64,000 nucleotides of DNA from UBA11051 sp964390495 (GTDB lineage Bacteria > Armatimonadota > Zipacnadia > Zipacnadales > UBA11051): positions 124,001 through 188,000 of the forward strand of contig CAYMIN010000002.1 in assembly GCA_964390495.1 (NCBI GenBank), written 5' to 3'. Both the position numbers and the translations under genes were made by a program. Below the pieces are notes generated by a model. The model saw only the letters and a list, made by a program, of their open reading frames with translations. It was not told the origin of the DNA and ran no database searches. Positions 7,468 through 15,084 of the stretch are shown one piece after another (within the stretch, counting starts at the first letter, position 1; each line of letters starts with the position of its first letter).

Positions 7468-8472
7468 TCAGGGCACTGCTACCGTCGCCAGGCCATCGCC
7501 TACCGCCGCGTAGGGATGCATGTCCGGCAGGCGCACATCGGAGTGCTCGCGGTGGCAGCCGTAGCGCCACAGATAGCCGCTGGCCGGAGCCGCTATTTCC
7601 ACGGTACTCAAGTCCTCGTCGCTGATAATATGTCCCAGCTTTTGCCCCTTTTCGACGTAATCAGATGTCTCCAGGCCGTTTTCTGCAAATAGCCCGCTGC
7701 AGGGGGCCTGGACGCTATGTCTCTGATCCTCGTTGTCCTCGGTGACACTGACCACCGGCCCCTCCAACAGCTCCGGCTCACCGTCCATCATACCGAATAA
7801 CCGCGCCATGTTGCAGGCGGCTCGCAGGCCCTGGGCGACTTCCTTCTCGCGGATCACCCACTGGGGTGCCAGCTCTATGCAGATAGCGCCGCGGTCGCTG
7901 TCATTGAACAGCGTGGTGATGGTGGAGACCTTGGCCTCAGGGGACGAAGCGGCGTGGCTCCAGTGCACAAACCTGATCGCGCTGGCCATAGCCATTTCGG
8001 AGCTGATTTCGTGTCCATGGCGAGCGAGGGTAGCGGTGGCGGTGAAGCGCGACCAACTGTGCAGGTCCAGGCAGCGGGTGCAGTGCTGGACCACCGCCTC
8101 ATGCAAAGACCAAGCGACGCGCTCAGTATCATTGCCTTCGGAGTCGCCGGGCCAGGTGCGGTTCATGTTATGGCCCTCGTGTTCGGCGTAGGGCTGCTCG
8201 GCTTTCAGGCTGATATGGGAGCGGCGGTGACGTAGAGCCGGGATATTGGCGAAGGGCACCAGATACACAGTGCCTTTCTTCAGTTCGCGCTCGCAGATTT
8301 GTCTGAAGCGGCGGATCACCTCGGCGCCCTGCACCTCATTTCCGTGCTGCACGGCGGTGATCAGGAAGCTCTCTCCGTCGGCCCCGCTGTTCAGCTTCCA
8401 GAAGGGGGTTTTGACCAGGCTGCCATCGCTCAGCTCTGCTACCGCGTAGTCCAACCGGCTTTCGACACTCAT
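7468..8472 (-). CDS. Succinylglutamate desuccinylase/aspartoacylase family (AstE/AspA, M14-like) deacylase
   Basis: 334 aa. Zinc-carboxypeptidase-like fold with ligands His43 and Glu46 (QHGNEVQG) and His138 (DLHSWS). The substrate-binding HNMNRTWPGD is at about 101-110, and a candidate catalytic Glu is in CIELAP. The C-terminal 100 residues resemble the small barrel-like domain of this family (VQAPCSGLF, then a G-Y-L-W motif). It hydrolyses an N-acyl amino acid or a related amide; the substrate is not predictable. It is the last gene of the six-gene operon, 15 bases after the PfkB kinase. Confidence 0.85.
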   Translation of the reverse strand: MSVESRLDYAVAELSDGSLVKTPFWKLNSGADGESFLITAVQHGNEVQGAEVIRRFRQICERELKKGTVYLVPFANIPALRHRRSHISLKAEQPYAEHEGHNMNRTWPGDSEGNDTERVAWSLHEAVVQHCTRCLDLHSWSRFTATATLARHGHEISSEMAMASAIRFVHWSHAASSPEAKVSTITTLFNDSDRGAICIELAPQWVIREKEVAQGLRAACNMARLFGMMDGEPELLEGPVVSVTEDNEDQRHSVQAPCSGLFAENGLETSDYVEKGQKLGHIISDEDLSTVEIAAPASGYLWRYGCHREHSDVRLPDMHPYAAVGDGLATVAVP

Positions 8473-8487
8473 GTCTCTGCCTCCATG

Positions 8488-9432
8488 TTAGTCAGTTGGC
8501 CGCCAAAGTCCGCCGGGAAATTCGCCAAAGCTGGTGATTGCCCGCAGGGCCTCATAGCGGCGATAGATTTGCTGGGGTGTGGTCTCCAAGAGCGCCTCAG
8601 GGCCGAAGCTCTCGCAACAGCGCGAAGCGGTAACGGTGCCGAGAGCCAGAGCCACCCGCAGGTCCGGCTCCTCGTAGCGATTGACCCACGCCAGATACCC
8701 CATCAGTCCACCGGCGAAGGCATCACCCGCGCCGGTCGGGTCCTCGACAACGGGCAGCGGGCAGCAGGGCAGCGTAAACCGCGCCTGCCTTGAAACCAGG
8801 GCCGCCCCATACTCGCCCATCTTGATCGCGGCATATTGCGGGCCGATGTCGAGAATCTCCTGGGCGGCTCGGACGAGATTGGGGGTGCCGGCGAACTGGC
8901 GCACCTCGGCGTCGTTCATCAGCAGCAGGGTGGCCCGCTCCAGGACACTGACAAGATCATCGCGCGCGTTCTCAATCCAGAAATTCATCGTGTCACAGGC
9001 CACAAAGGCCTCGACCGCCATCTGCTCCAGTACGGCGAGCTGTGACGCAGGCGTGATGTTGGCTAGGAATACATAGGGACTGCGCCGGTAGCTGTCGGGC
9101 AGCACCGGGGCGAAATCGGCGAGCACGTTGAGCTGGGTATCCAGGGTCTCGCGAGTATTCATATCGGCTTCGTAGCGCCCGGCCCAGTGGAACGACTTTC
9201 CGCCCGCCACGGTCTCGACACCGGCCAAGTCAACACCGCGGTCGGCCAGTCTTGCCAGCGCCGGCTGCGGGAAATCCTCGCCCACGATGCTGACGAGATT
9301 GACCGGAGCGAACAAGCTCGCTGCGACGGCTGCATAGTATGCCGCGCCGCCGACGATATTGTCCTGCCTGCCGAACGGGGTTTCGACATTATCGAGAGCG
9401 AGTGTGCCGACGATCAGTAGCGGCTCGGCCAT
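8488..9432 (-). CDS. PfkB-family (ribokinase-like) kinase, possibly adenosine kinase
   Basis: 314 aa. Ribokinase fold: N-terminal GG motif (NIVGGAAYYAAVAASL) and the C-terminal anion-hole motif DPTGAGDAFAGG (about residues 231-242) with the catalytic Asp. Substrates of this family range from sugars to nucleosides. The gene is co-operonic with S-adenosylhomocysteinase, whose product adenosine needs phosphorylation, so adenosine kinase is a reasonable inference; a sugar kinase feeding the glycan genes of the same operon is the alternative. Confidence 0.85.
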   Translation of the reverse strand: MAEPLLIVGTLALDNVETPFGRQDNIVGGAAYYAAVAASLFAPVNLVSIVGEDFPQPALARLADRGVDLAGVETVAGGKSFHWAGRYEADMNTRETLDTQLNVLADFAPVLPDSYRRSPYVFLANITPASQLAVLEQMAVEAFVACDTMNFWIENARDDLVSVLERATLLLMNDAEVRQFAGTPNLVRAAQEILDIGPQYAAIKMGEYGAALVSRQARFTLPCCPLPVVEDPTGAGDAFAGGLMGYLAWVNRYEEPDLRVALALGTVTASRCCESFGPEALLETTPQQIYRRYEALRAITSFGEFPGGLWRPTD

Positions 9433-9462
9433 GAGGAATCACCTGTAGCCTGGTGTTGGCAG

Positions 9463-11265
9463 TTATGGTTCTTGCTTGGGTACGCGCGGGGCCTTGACCA
9501 ACTCTCTGAAGGTGAGCAGCAGGATACGCGGCAGAGCGCCCAGCCGAGCAATCCGGCGCGGCTCCTTGAGCGAGCGGTATAGCCACTCCATCCCGCAGCG
9601 CTGCATCCACAGCGGCGCGCGCGGCTTCAGGCCCGAGATTACGTCGAAGCTGCCGCCGACCCCGATGCACACCGCAACACCGAGTTCGTGCATGTGCGCG
9701 ACGATCCATTTCTCCTGGCGCGGGGCACCCAGGGCGACGAACAGAGCCGCCGGCCTGAGTTCGCGGATCTCGGCGATAATCTCCGGCTCCTGTTCAGGTG
9801 TGAAGTAGCCGTCGCGGATCCCGGCGATCTGCAGGCCCGGAACCTGCTCCTGGAGCTTTTGGGCGGCTTTGTCGGCCACACCCGGCGCTGCGCCCAGCAG
9901 ATACACCGAACGCCCCATCTCAGCGGCCACCCGGCAGATCTCGACGACCATATCGCAGCCCGCTACCCGTGTGTCAATGCCGAGATTGAGCAATCTAGCT
10001 GCCAGCACCACCCCGGCGCCATCGGCGGTGACCAGGTCGGCCTGATTCATGATTTGGCGCATTTCCGGATCATCCTGAGCACGAATGATACCGGCCGCGT
10101 CGCTGGTGACGATCAGGTGGGGGGTGTCTGCTCTGATGAACTCGGCCACCCGCTCCATCGCTTCGGGCATGGTAACGCGGTGAATGCGCACTCCCAGCAG
10201 GTCGTATGTTTCCGCCGGCTGCGGAGGCCGAGCGGGCCTGGTCAAGCGCAGGGCCGCGTAGGGGATTACCAGCGCCACCGCCAGCCCGGCCACGAGAATG
10301 ATCAGCTTAAGGATGAAGCTCACCTCGATCAGCCAGACCAGTATCAGCGCCACCACGCAGACGATCGCCGCACCCAGCAGCAGCACTGAGCTTGTCTGCG
10401 TCTGACTGTAGCCCTGCTGCAGCAGTATCTCGTGGACGTGCCGGTGCTTGCGGCTCCAGAAGCCCCGTCGCTCGCCGCGCATGTAGTCGGCGATCGAGGA
10501 GTAGGTGCTGGCGAACAATGGCACACTGATCACCAGCAGGGGCAGCAGCGCGACCAGGAAAGCGGTGTTCTTGAGCGCACCGGCGATGGCTATCGCCCCA
10601 AGTAACACCCCCAAGGTGTACGCACCGGCAGTTGCGCCGCCGTAGGTCAAGTAGGCGGTGAAGGGTAGTTGGGCCAGGCACACCAGAGCCAGACTCGCGG
10701 CGGCGACTGCTGCAAAGCCGGCGGCGTTCTGAGGTTGGAGTGCTGCTACGGCCAGGAAGGTGAGGCCGGTCAAGGCTCCGACCCCTATGGATACGCGCGG
10801 AATCGTGCCCGCCCGGGCGAAAACCGATCCGCAGACGGCAAGCCATACCATGCTGAGGACCAGACCCACGCCGCCCAGGTTGACGAACTCATGCGAGAAG
10901 GGCAATTTGACCGTGGTTATGGCTATGCCGTGACGATCCAGGCACCACCAGGCGACGCCCGCTGCCGCAAATGCGCGCAAGCCCCGCACCGGCTTGAGTT
11001 GATCCGTGACGGCGCCCACGAGGAACACTATCAGGCCGCTCGTCCATACCGAAAAGAGCTTGTCAATCTGCGCGGCCTCGGCACTGCGGGCCCAGATCAG
11101 CCAACCGGCGGCGGTTGCGACCAATAGCACGATCCCCGAGAAGTCGGCCGCTGTGTACGGCCCGCCCGGGCGCGCCAGTCGCCACCGCTCGAAGTAAAAC
11201 ACCGCCGCTGCCAGCGCGACGGCGGTTGCCAGAATCACTGATAAAGCCTGCAGCATCTCAGCCAT
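9463..11265 (-). CDS. Fusion of a degenerate MraY/WecA-like membrane domain with a WecG/TagA-type glycosyltransferase (GT26)
   Basis: 600 aa. Residues 1 to about 335 are a polytopic membrane domain laid out like MraY/WecA (GT4), ending in a KHRHVHEILL motif that parallels the DRxHxHH loop of WecA. The expected catalytic acids are changed: the DDxxxL motif reads TDQLKP, and the GDxGS loop reads GGATAG; the NxxNxxDG motif is not found. Residues about 350-600 are a complete GT26 domain (TADGAG, GGxPGVADKA-like GAAPGVADKA, ALGAPRQEKWI, GVGGSFD, PRAPLWMQ). The membrane half probably anchors or binds a polyprenyl-linked acceptor rather than making it. Role: synthesis of a surface polysaccharide or secondary wall polymer. 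Confidence 0.85.
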   Translation of the reverse strand: MAEMLQALSVILATAVALAAAVFYFERWRLARPGGPYTAADFSGIVLLVATAAGWLIWARSAEAAQIDKLFSVWTSGLIVFLVGAVTDQLKPVRGLRAFAAAGVAWWCLDRHGIAITTVKLPFSHEFVNLGGVGLVLSMVWLAVCGSVFARAGTIPRVSIGVGALTGLTFLAVAALQPQNAAGFAAVAAASLALVCLAQLPFTAYLTYGGATAGAYTLGVLLGAIAIAGALKNTAFLVALLPLLVISVPLFASTYSSIADYMRGERRGFWSRKHRHVHEILLQQGYSQTQTSSVLLLGAAIVCVVALILVWLIEVSFILKLIILVAGLAVALVIPYAALRLTRPARPPQPAETYDLLGVRIHRVTMPEAMERVAEFIRADTPHLIVTSDAAGIIRAQDDPEMRQIMNQADLVTADGAGVVLAARLLNLGIDTRVAGCDMVVEICRVAAEMGRSVYLLGAAPGVADKAAQKLQEQVPGLQIAGIRDGYFTPEQEPEIIAEIRELRPAALFVALGAPRQEKWIVAHMHELGVAVCIGVGGSFDVISGLKPRAPLWMQRCGMEWLYRSLKEPRRIARLGALPRILLLTFRELVKAPRVPKQEP

Positions 11266-11284
11266 CCGTCGGACCTAGGACAGG

Positions 11285-12538
11285 TCAGGTGCCCGCTTCC
11301 CAGCTACTCAGGTACTTTTCTTGTTCGGGCGTAAGTTGGTCTATGCCGATGCCCATAGCCGCCAGCTTCAGCCGCGCCACTTCCCTGTCAATCTCCGCAG
11401 GCACCGAGTGCACGGCTACCGCCATTCGCTCATTGTGGGCGACATAGCGGGCGCACAGCGCCTGATTGGCGAAACTCATGTCCATTACTGCGGCGGGATG
11501 GCCTTCGGCGGAGGCCAGGTTAACCAGCCGTCCCTGGCCCAGCACGAAGAGGCGCCGGCCGTCAGCCAGCTTGTACTCCTCCGTCGCGTGGCGCACTGGC
11601 CGCTTGCTGACGGCTAACTCGGCCAGGTCAGATAGCGAAATCTCCACATCGAAGTGGCCGGAGTTGCACAGGATCGCCCCGTCCTGCATCACCTCGAAGT
11701 GTTCGGCGCGGATCACTGAGGTATCGCCGCTGACGGTGACGAAGATATGCCCGAGTTGCGCCGCCTCCGCCAGCGGCATGACCCGGTAGCCATCCAGCGC
11801 CGCCTGCAGTGCCCGCAGCGGGTTGACCTCGCACACGATCACGGATGCGCCCATACCGCTAGCCCGTGTCGCCACGCCGCGTCCGCACTGCCCGTAGCCG
11901 CAGACGACGAAGTTGCGCCCAGCCAGCAGCATATTGGTCGCTCGCAGGATCCCGTCAATGGTGCTCTGGCCGGTGCCGTAATAATTGTCGAAAAGATGCT
12001 TGGTGTTGGCGTCATTGACCGCTATCAGCGGGTATTTGAGGGCACCGTCGGCCGCCATCGCCCGCAGCCGGATTACCCCCGTCGTCGTCTCTTCCATGCC
12101 GGTGATGATATTGGGGATGAGGTCCTGGCGCTCAGAGTGGAGGGTGGAGATCAAATCAGCGCCGTCGTCAATGGTAATGGTCGGCTCCAGGTCGAGCACG
12201 GCGTTGATATGCTGGTAATAGGTGTCGCGATCTTCGCCGTGGATGGCGAAGGTCCCGATACCCAGCTCCTGCACCAGCCATGCGGCCACATCGTCCTGGG
12301 TGCTGAGCGGGTTGGAGGCGCACAACCGCACTTCAGCGCCGCCGGTCACCAGTGTGTGCATCAAATTGGCTGTCTCCGAGGTTACGTGCAGGCAGGCGGC
12401 GACGCGCTGGCCCTGTAGGGGTTTATCCTGGGCGAACTGCTCGCGAATGTGACGCAGAACTGGCATCTGGGTCTCAGCCCACTCGACCCTCAAGGCGCCT
12501 TCTGCGGCTAGCTCAGGATTGGCTATATCGGCATTCAT
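11285..12538 (-). CDS. ahcY: S-adenosylhomocysteinase
   Basis: 417 aa. Hydrolyses S-adenosylhomocysteine to adenosine and homocysteine with bound NAD. Visible: the N-terminal LHVTSETANL substrate segment, the Lys/Asp pair region (LKYPLIAVNDANTKHLFDN), the NAD Rossmann motif VCGYGQCGRG, and the C-terminal LTPEQEKYLSSW end seen in the short archaeal/thermophile type rather than the KPxxYRY end of the long type. It sits in the middle of an operon, 22 bases after a GHMP kinase and 19 before the glycosyltransferase fusion. Confidence 0.95.
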   Translation of the reverse strand: MNADIANPELAAEGALRVEWAETQMPVLRHIREQFAQDKPLQGQRVAACLHVTSETANLMHTLVTGGAEVRLCASNPLSTQDDVAAWLVQELGIGTFAIHGEDRDTYYQHINAVLDLEPTITIDDGADLISTLHSERQDLIPNIITGMEETTTGVIRLRAMAADGALKYPLIAVNDANTKHLFDNYYGTGQSTIDGILRATNMLLAGRNFVVCGYGQCGRGVATRASGMGASVIVCEVNPLRALQAALDGYRVMPLAEAAQLGHIFVTVSGDTSVIRAEHFEVMQDGAILCNSGHFDVEISLSDLAELAVSKRPVRHATEEYKLADGRRLFVLGQGRLVNLASAEGHPAAVMDMSFANQALCARYVAHNERMAVAVHSVPAEIDREVARLKLAAMGIGIDQLTPEQEKYLSSWEAGT

Positions 12539-12560
12539 GAGGCATGGTCCTTCCTGATCG

Positions 12561-13598
12561 TTACTGCTTGGGCGAAGTTAGCAGTTGAGGCTCCCACACC
12601 TGCAGCCCGGTGTAGTCAAGATTGAAGGGCAGGATCTGGCCGCCCAGGTCCTGCACGGCTTCGCGGATTAGGTGCTCCCCGTCGGCCTCAGCCAAGAATA
12701 TCAGACAGCCACCGCCGCCGGCGCCACAGGCCTTGCCGCCCAGCATCCCGCAGTCCTCCACCACCTTGAACAGCGCCTCGATCTTCGGCGTAGTCGTGGT
12801 CGGCGAAAGCCGTTTCTGGTTCGCCCAGTTGACCGACATCAGTTCCCCGATGCGGGGCAGGTCCTCGTCCAAAAAGGCTTGCCTCATCTCCAGACTGCAT
12901 TGACGGATGTTGTGCAGAGCTTCGCTGATACCCGGGTCACCCTCTGCGTACGGTCCCATGACTTGCTCGATAATGTTGCCGGATAGGCGCGATTTGCCCG
13001 TGTACACCAGCGTCAGGTGCTTCTCCAGGTCCAGCAGGAAGTCACTGGACGGTGTCAGCGTCTCCACCGTCACGCTGTTGTCCCTGAACTCCATGAATGA
13101 TATTCCGCCACACGCTGCGGCGTACTGGTCCTGCTTGCCGCCGGCGACCTCCAGCTCCTCGATCTCCAGGCGGTTGGCCAGGGCCGCTATGTCGTGGCGG
13201 CTCATCGCGCCGTCCTGCAGATTATTGAGCAGTCCCACCAGGGCAACGCCCATGGAGGCACTGGAGCCGGTGCCGGAGCCGGGCGGAGCCTCCGAACGGG
13301 TGATGATACGGATCCCACCTGCGAATCCCGTCCGACGGATCGCTGCCTTCAGCAAATCCAGATTACCGTCATATTCCATGTCCCGGATGCTGGCGGCCTC
13401 GATGAAAGTGCCATAGTCCGCCGACGCCAGAATCACCGTACCTGTCTCCGCGGGCAGGGCGGTGGCATAGGCGTAGCGATTGACGCAGGCGTTGACCACA
13501 AACCCACCGTTCTCCGTAGCAAACGGCGGCACATCGGTCCAACCTCCGGCAAAATCTACCCGCACCGGCGCACGCGCCCTAGCGATTTTCCCTGTCAT
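12561..13598 (-). CDS. GHMP-family sugar kinase (heptose/fucose kinase-like)
   Basis: 345 aa. N-terminal PVRVDFAGGWTDVPPF is the substrate-side motif shared by D-glycero-D-manno-heptose 7-phosphate kinase and L-fucokinase-type proteins. The ATP loop PPGSGTGSSAS is at 105-115, and the C-terminal GHMP motif is KACGAGGGGC. It phosphorylates a sugar for nucleotide-sugar synthesis, in keeping with RmlD just upstream (12-base gap). The exact sugar is unknown. Confidence 0.87.
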   Translation of the reverse strand: MTGKIARARAPVRVDFAGGWTDVPPFATENGGFVVNACVNRYAYATALPAETGTVILASADYGTFIEAASIRDMEYDGNLDLLKAAIRRTGFAGGIRIITRSEAPPGSGTGSSASMGVALVGLLNNLQDGAMSRHDIAALANRLEIEELEVAGGKQDQYAAACGGISFMEFRDNSVTVETLTPSSDFLLDLEKHLTLVYTGKSRLSGNIIEQVMGPYAEGDPGISEALHNIRQCSLEMRQAFLDEDLPRIGELMSVNWANQKRLSPTTTTPKIEALFKVVEDCGMLGGKACGAGGGGCLIFLAEADGEHLIREAVQDLGGQILPFNLDYTGLQVWEPQLLTSPKQ

Positions 13599-13610
13599 TG
13601 GTTTGCCCTC

Positions 13611-14456
13611 TTACCTGCTGAAGTATCTGGCAACGTACTCCTGCACCGCTTGTGGCCACGGCCGCAGCCTCGGGTAGCCGGCCTGGAGCCACCGGCGGTT
13701 GTCCAGCACCACATGCAGCGGGCGCGCTGTAGGGCTTGGCCAGTCCGCGGCTTTGATCGGATCGATTTCGGTATGACCCAGCCCGGCGGCCTCGAGGGCC
13801 GCTTCAGCTAGCGCGAGTCTGCTGCAATGCCCGGAATTGGTGATATGCACGATCCCGCGTAGCTCGCTGGTCGCGGCTAACCACAGCGCCTGCGCCAGAT
13901 CGCGGCTATAGGTCGGCGAGCCGAACTCATCCGCAGCCACCTTGAGCGACTCGCCTGCCTGCGCGCGGTTGAGTATCGCGCTGACGAAGTTGTTACCGCC
14001 CGGGCCATAGAGCCACTGGGTACGAACGATCAGGTAATCATCCAGCGCTTCAGCCACGGCGCGCTCGCCGGCCAGCTTGCTTTCGCCATAGGGGTTGAGC
14101 GGCTGCGGCTGGTCGTCAACGCCGTATGGCTCGGTCTTGGTGCCCGAGAACACGTAATCGGTACTGACAAAGATTAGCCTGGTGCGACGCTGGGCGCACT
14201 CTTGCGCAATCAGCGCGGTGGCGTCGGCATTATTGCGTCGGGCTCGCTGGGGGTCTTGCGTACAGCCGTCCACATCGGTGTAGGCCGCACAGTGTATCAC
14301 CACATCCGGTGCATGGGCCGCCAGCAACGCTCTTACGGCCCGACCATCGGTCAGGTCGCCATCGGCCCGCCTCGCGCCGATGAAATCCTGGCCGGCAGGT
14401 GCAGTTGCGGTCACGGCGCTGCCCAAGATGCCGCCCGCGCCGGTTATCAGTACCAC
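13611..14456 (-). CDS. dTDP-4-dehydrorhamnose reductase-like protein (RmlD family)
   Basis: 281 aa from a GTG start. Extended SDR: NAD(P) motif GAGGILG at residue about 6-12, DVVIHCAAYTDVD, and the catalytic Tyr-x3-Lys in NPYGESKLAGE. RmlD reduces the C4 keto group in dTDP-L-rhamnose synthesis; rmlA/B/C are not in the window, so a related sugar reductase remains possible. First gene of the six-gene operon with a plausible promoter directly upstream. Confidence 0.88.
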   Translation of the reverse strand: MVLITGAGGILGSAVTATAPAGQDFIGARRADGDLTDGRAVRALLAAHAPDVVIHCAAYTDVDGCTQDPQRARRNNADATALIAQECAQRRTRLIFVSTDYVFSGTKTEPYGVDDQPQPLNPYGESKLAGERAVAEALDDYLIVRTQWLYGPGGNNFVSAILNRAQAGESLKVAADEFGSPTYSRDLAQALWLAATSELRGIVHITNSGHCSRLALAEAALEAAGLGHTEIDPIKAADWPSPTARPLHVVLDNRRWLQAGYPRLRPWPQAVQEYVARYFSR

Positions 14457-14512
14457 AATGACCGTCTCTTTCCCAATTCGGCGCTCCGCTGCGGCAGACT
14501 AGCTGCATCGCC

Positions 14513-14541
14513 ATCATACAGGCGCATGGTACCACTGAGAA
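14513..14541 (-). promoter_or_regulatory. Possible promoter of the rmlD-to-astE-like operon
   Basis: Minus strand: TTCTCA (14541-14536), 17-base spacer, TATGAT (14518-14513). The -10 is good and the -35 has four of six consensus bases. Confidence 0.42.
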
Positions 14542-14612
14542 AAGTTGGGGCGAAGTCATACTACCAATTCGTGCTGCTCAGCGCAAGTCCGCCTGCCCAC
14601 CGCAATCTGTCG

Positions 14613-14894
14613 CTAGTCGAGGCGGCTGAAGGCGTCAATCATGGCTTGGACCTTAGCAGCAACTTCTCCATCCCCAGCCGCGTTCTCTTCTCCCAGGTAT
14701 TGCTCCAGGTGACGGGAGGCGATAGCGCCTGCGACGCGGCGCAGGGCCGCCAGCACCGCACTTATCTGCGTGAGCACCTCCGCGCCCTCGCGGCCGTCCT
14801 GCACCATCCTCTGAATCCCGCGTACTTGGCCCTCGATGCGCTGGAGGCGGTTGATTATACTTTGGACACTGTCATCTTGCGAGTGATTCTCCAT
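14613..14894 (-). CDS. CsoR/FrmR-family (DUF156) repressor homologue lacking the sensor cysteines
   Basis: 93 aa, all helical. The family core is plain: INRLQRIEGQVRGIQRMV then VLTQISAVLAALRRVA. In copper or formaldehyde sensors of this family a Cys sits in the DRYC-type segment and a His-x3-Cys in helix 2. Here the first Cys is Gly37 and the second is Tyr66, while His62 stays. The protein contains no cysteine at all. It therefore cannot form the usual Cu(I) site. It is divergent from the TPR gene and may control it through the 190-base intergenic region; the ligand is unknown. Confidence 0.85.
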   Translation of the reverse strand: MENHSQDDSVQSIINRLQRIEGQVRGIQRMVQDGREGAEVLTQISAVLAALRRVAGAIASRHLEQYLGEENAAGDGEVAAKVQAMIDAFSRLD

Positions 14895-15006
14895 AGCCCA
14901 TCGCCTAAACGGTTAGTATTTCCGGCGCGCATGTCGCCTACCTGCGGCCGTGTAAGACGCCTTTGCAGCGCTGGTAGCGGTGGCGGCAGCCCCCTGCGCG
15001 GTTGCG

Positions 15007-15036
15007 TTGACAACCGCGCAGATGATACCATATAAT
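15007..15036 (+). promoter_or_regulatory. Strong sigma70-type promoter of the TPR gene
   Basis: Perfect TTGACA (15007-15012) and TATAAT (15031-15036) with an 18-base spacer. The start codon at 15085 is about 43 bases from the predicted transcription start. Confidence 0.82.
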
Positions 15037-15084
15037 GCAAACGGTTGGAAACAGTAGTGGATAGCTCGAAGGGAGAACTGCGGG

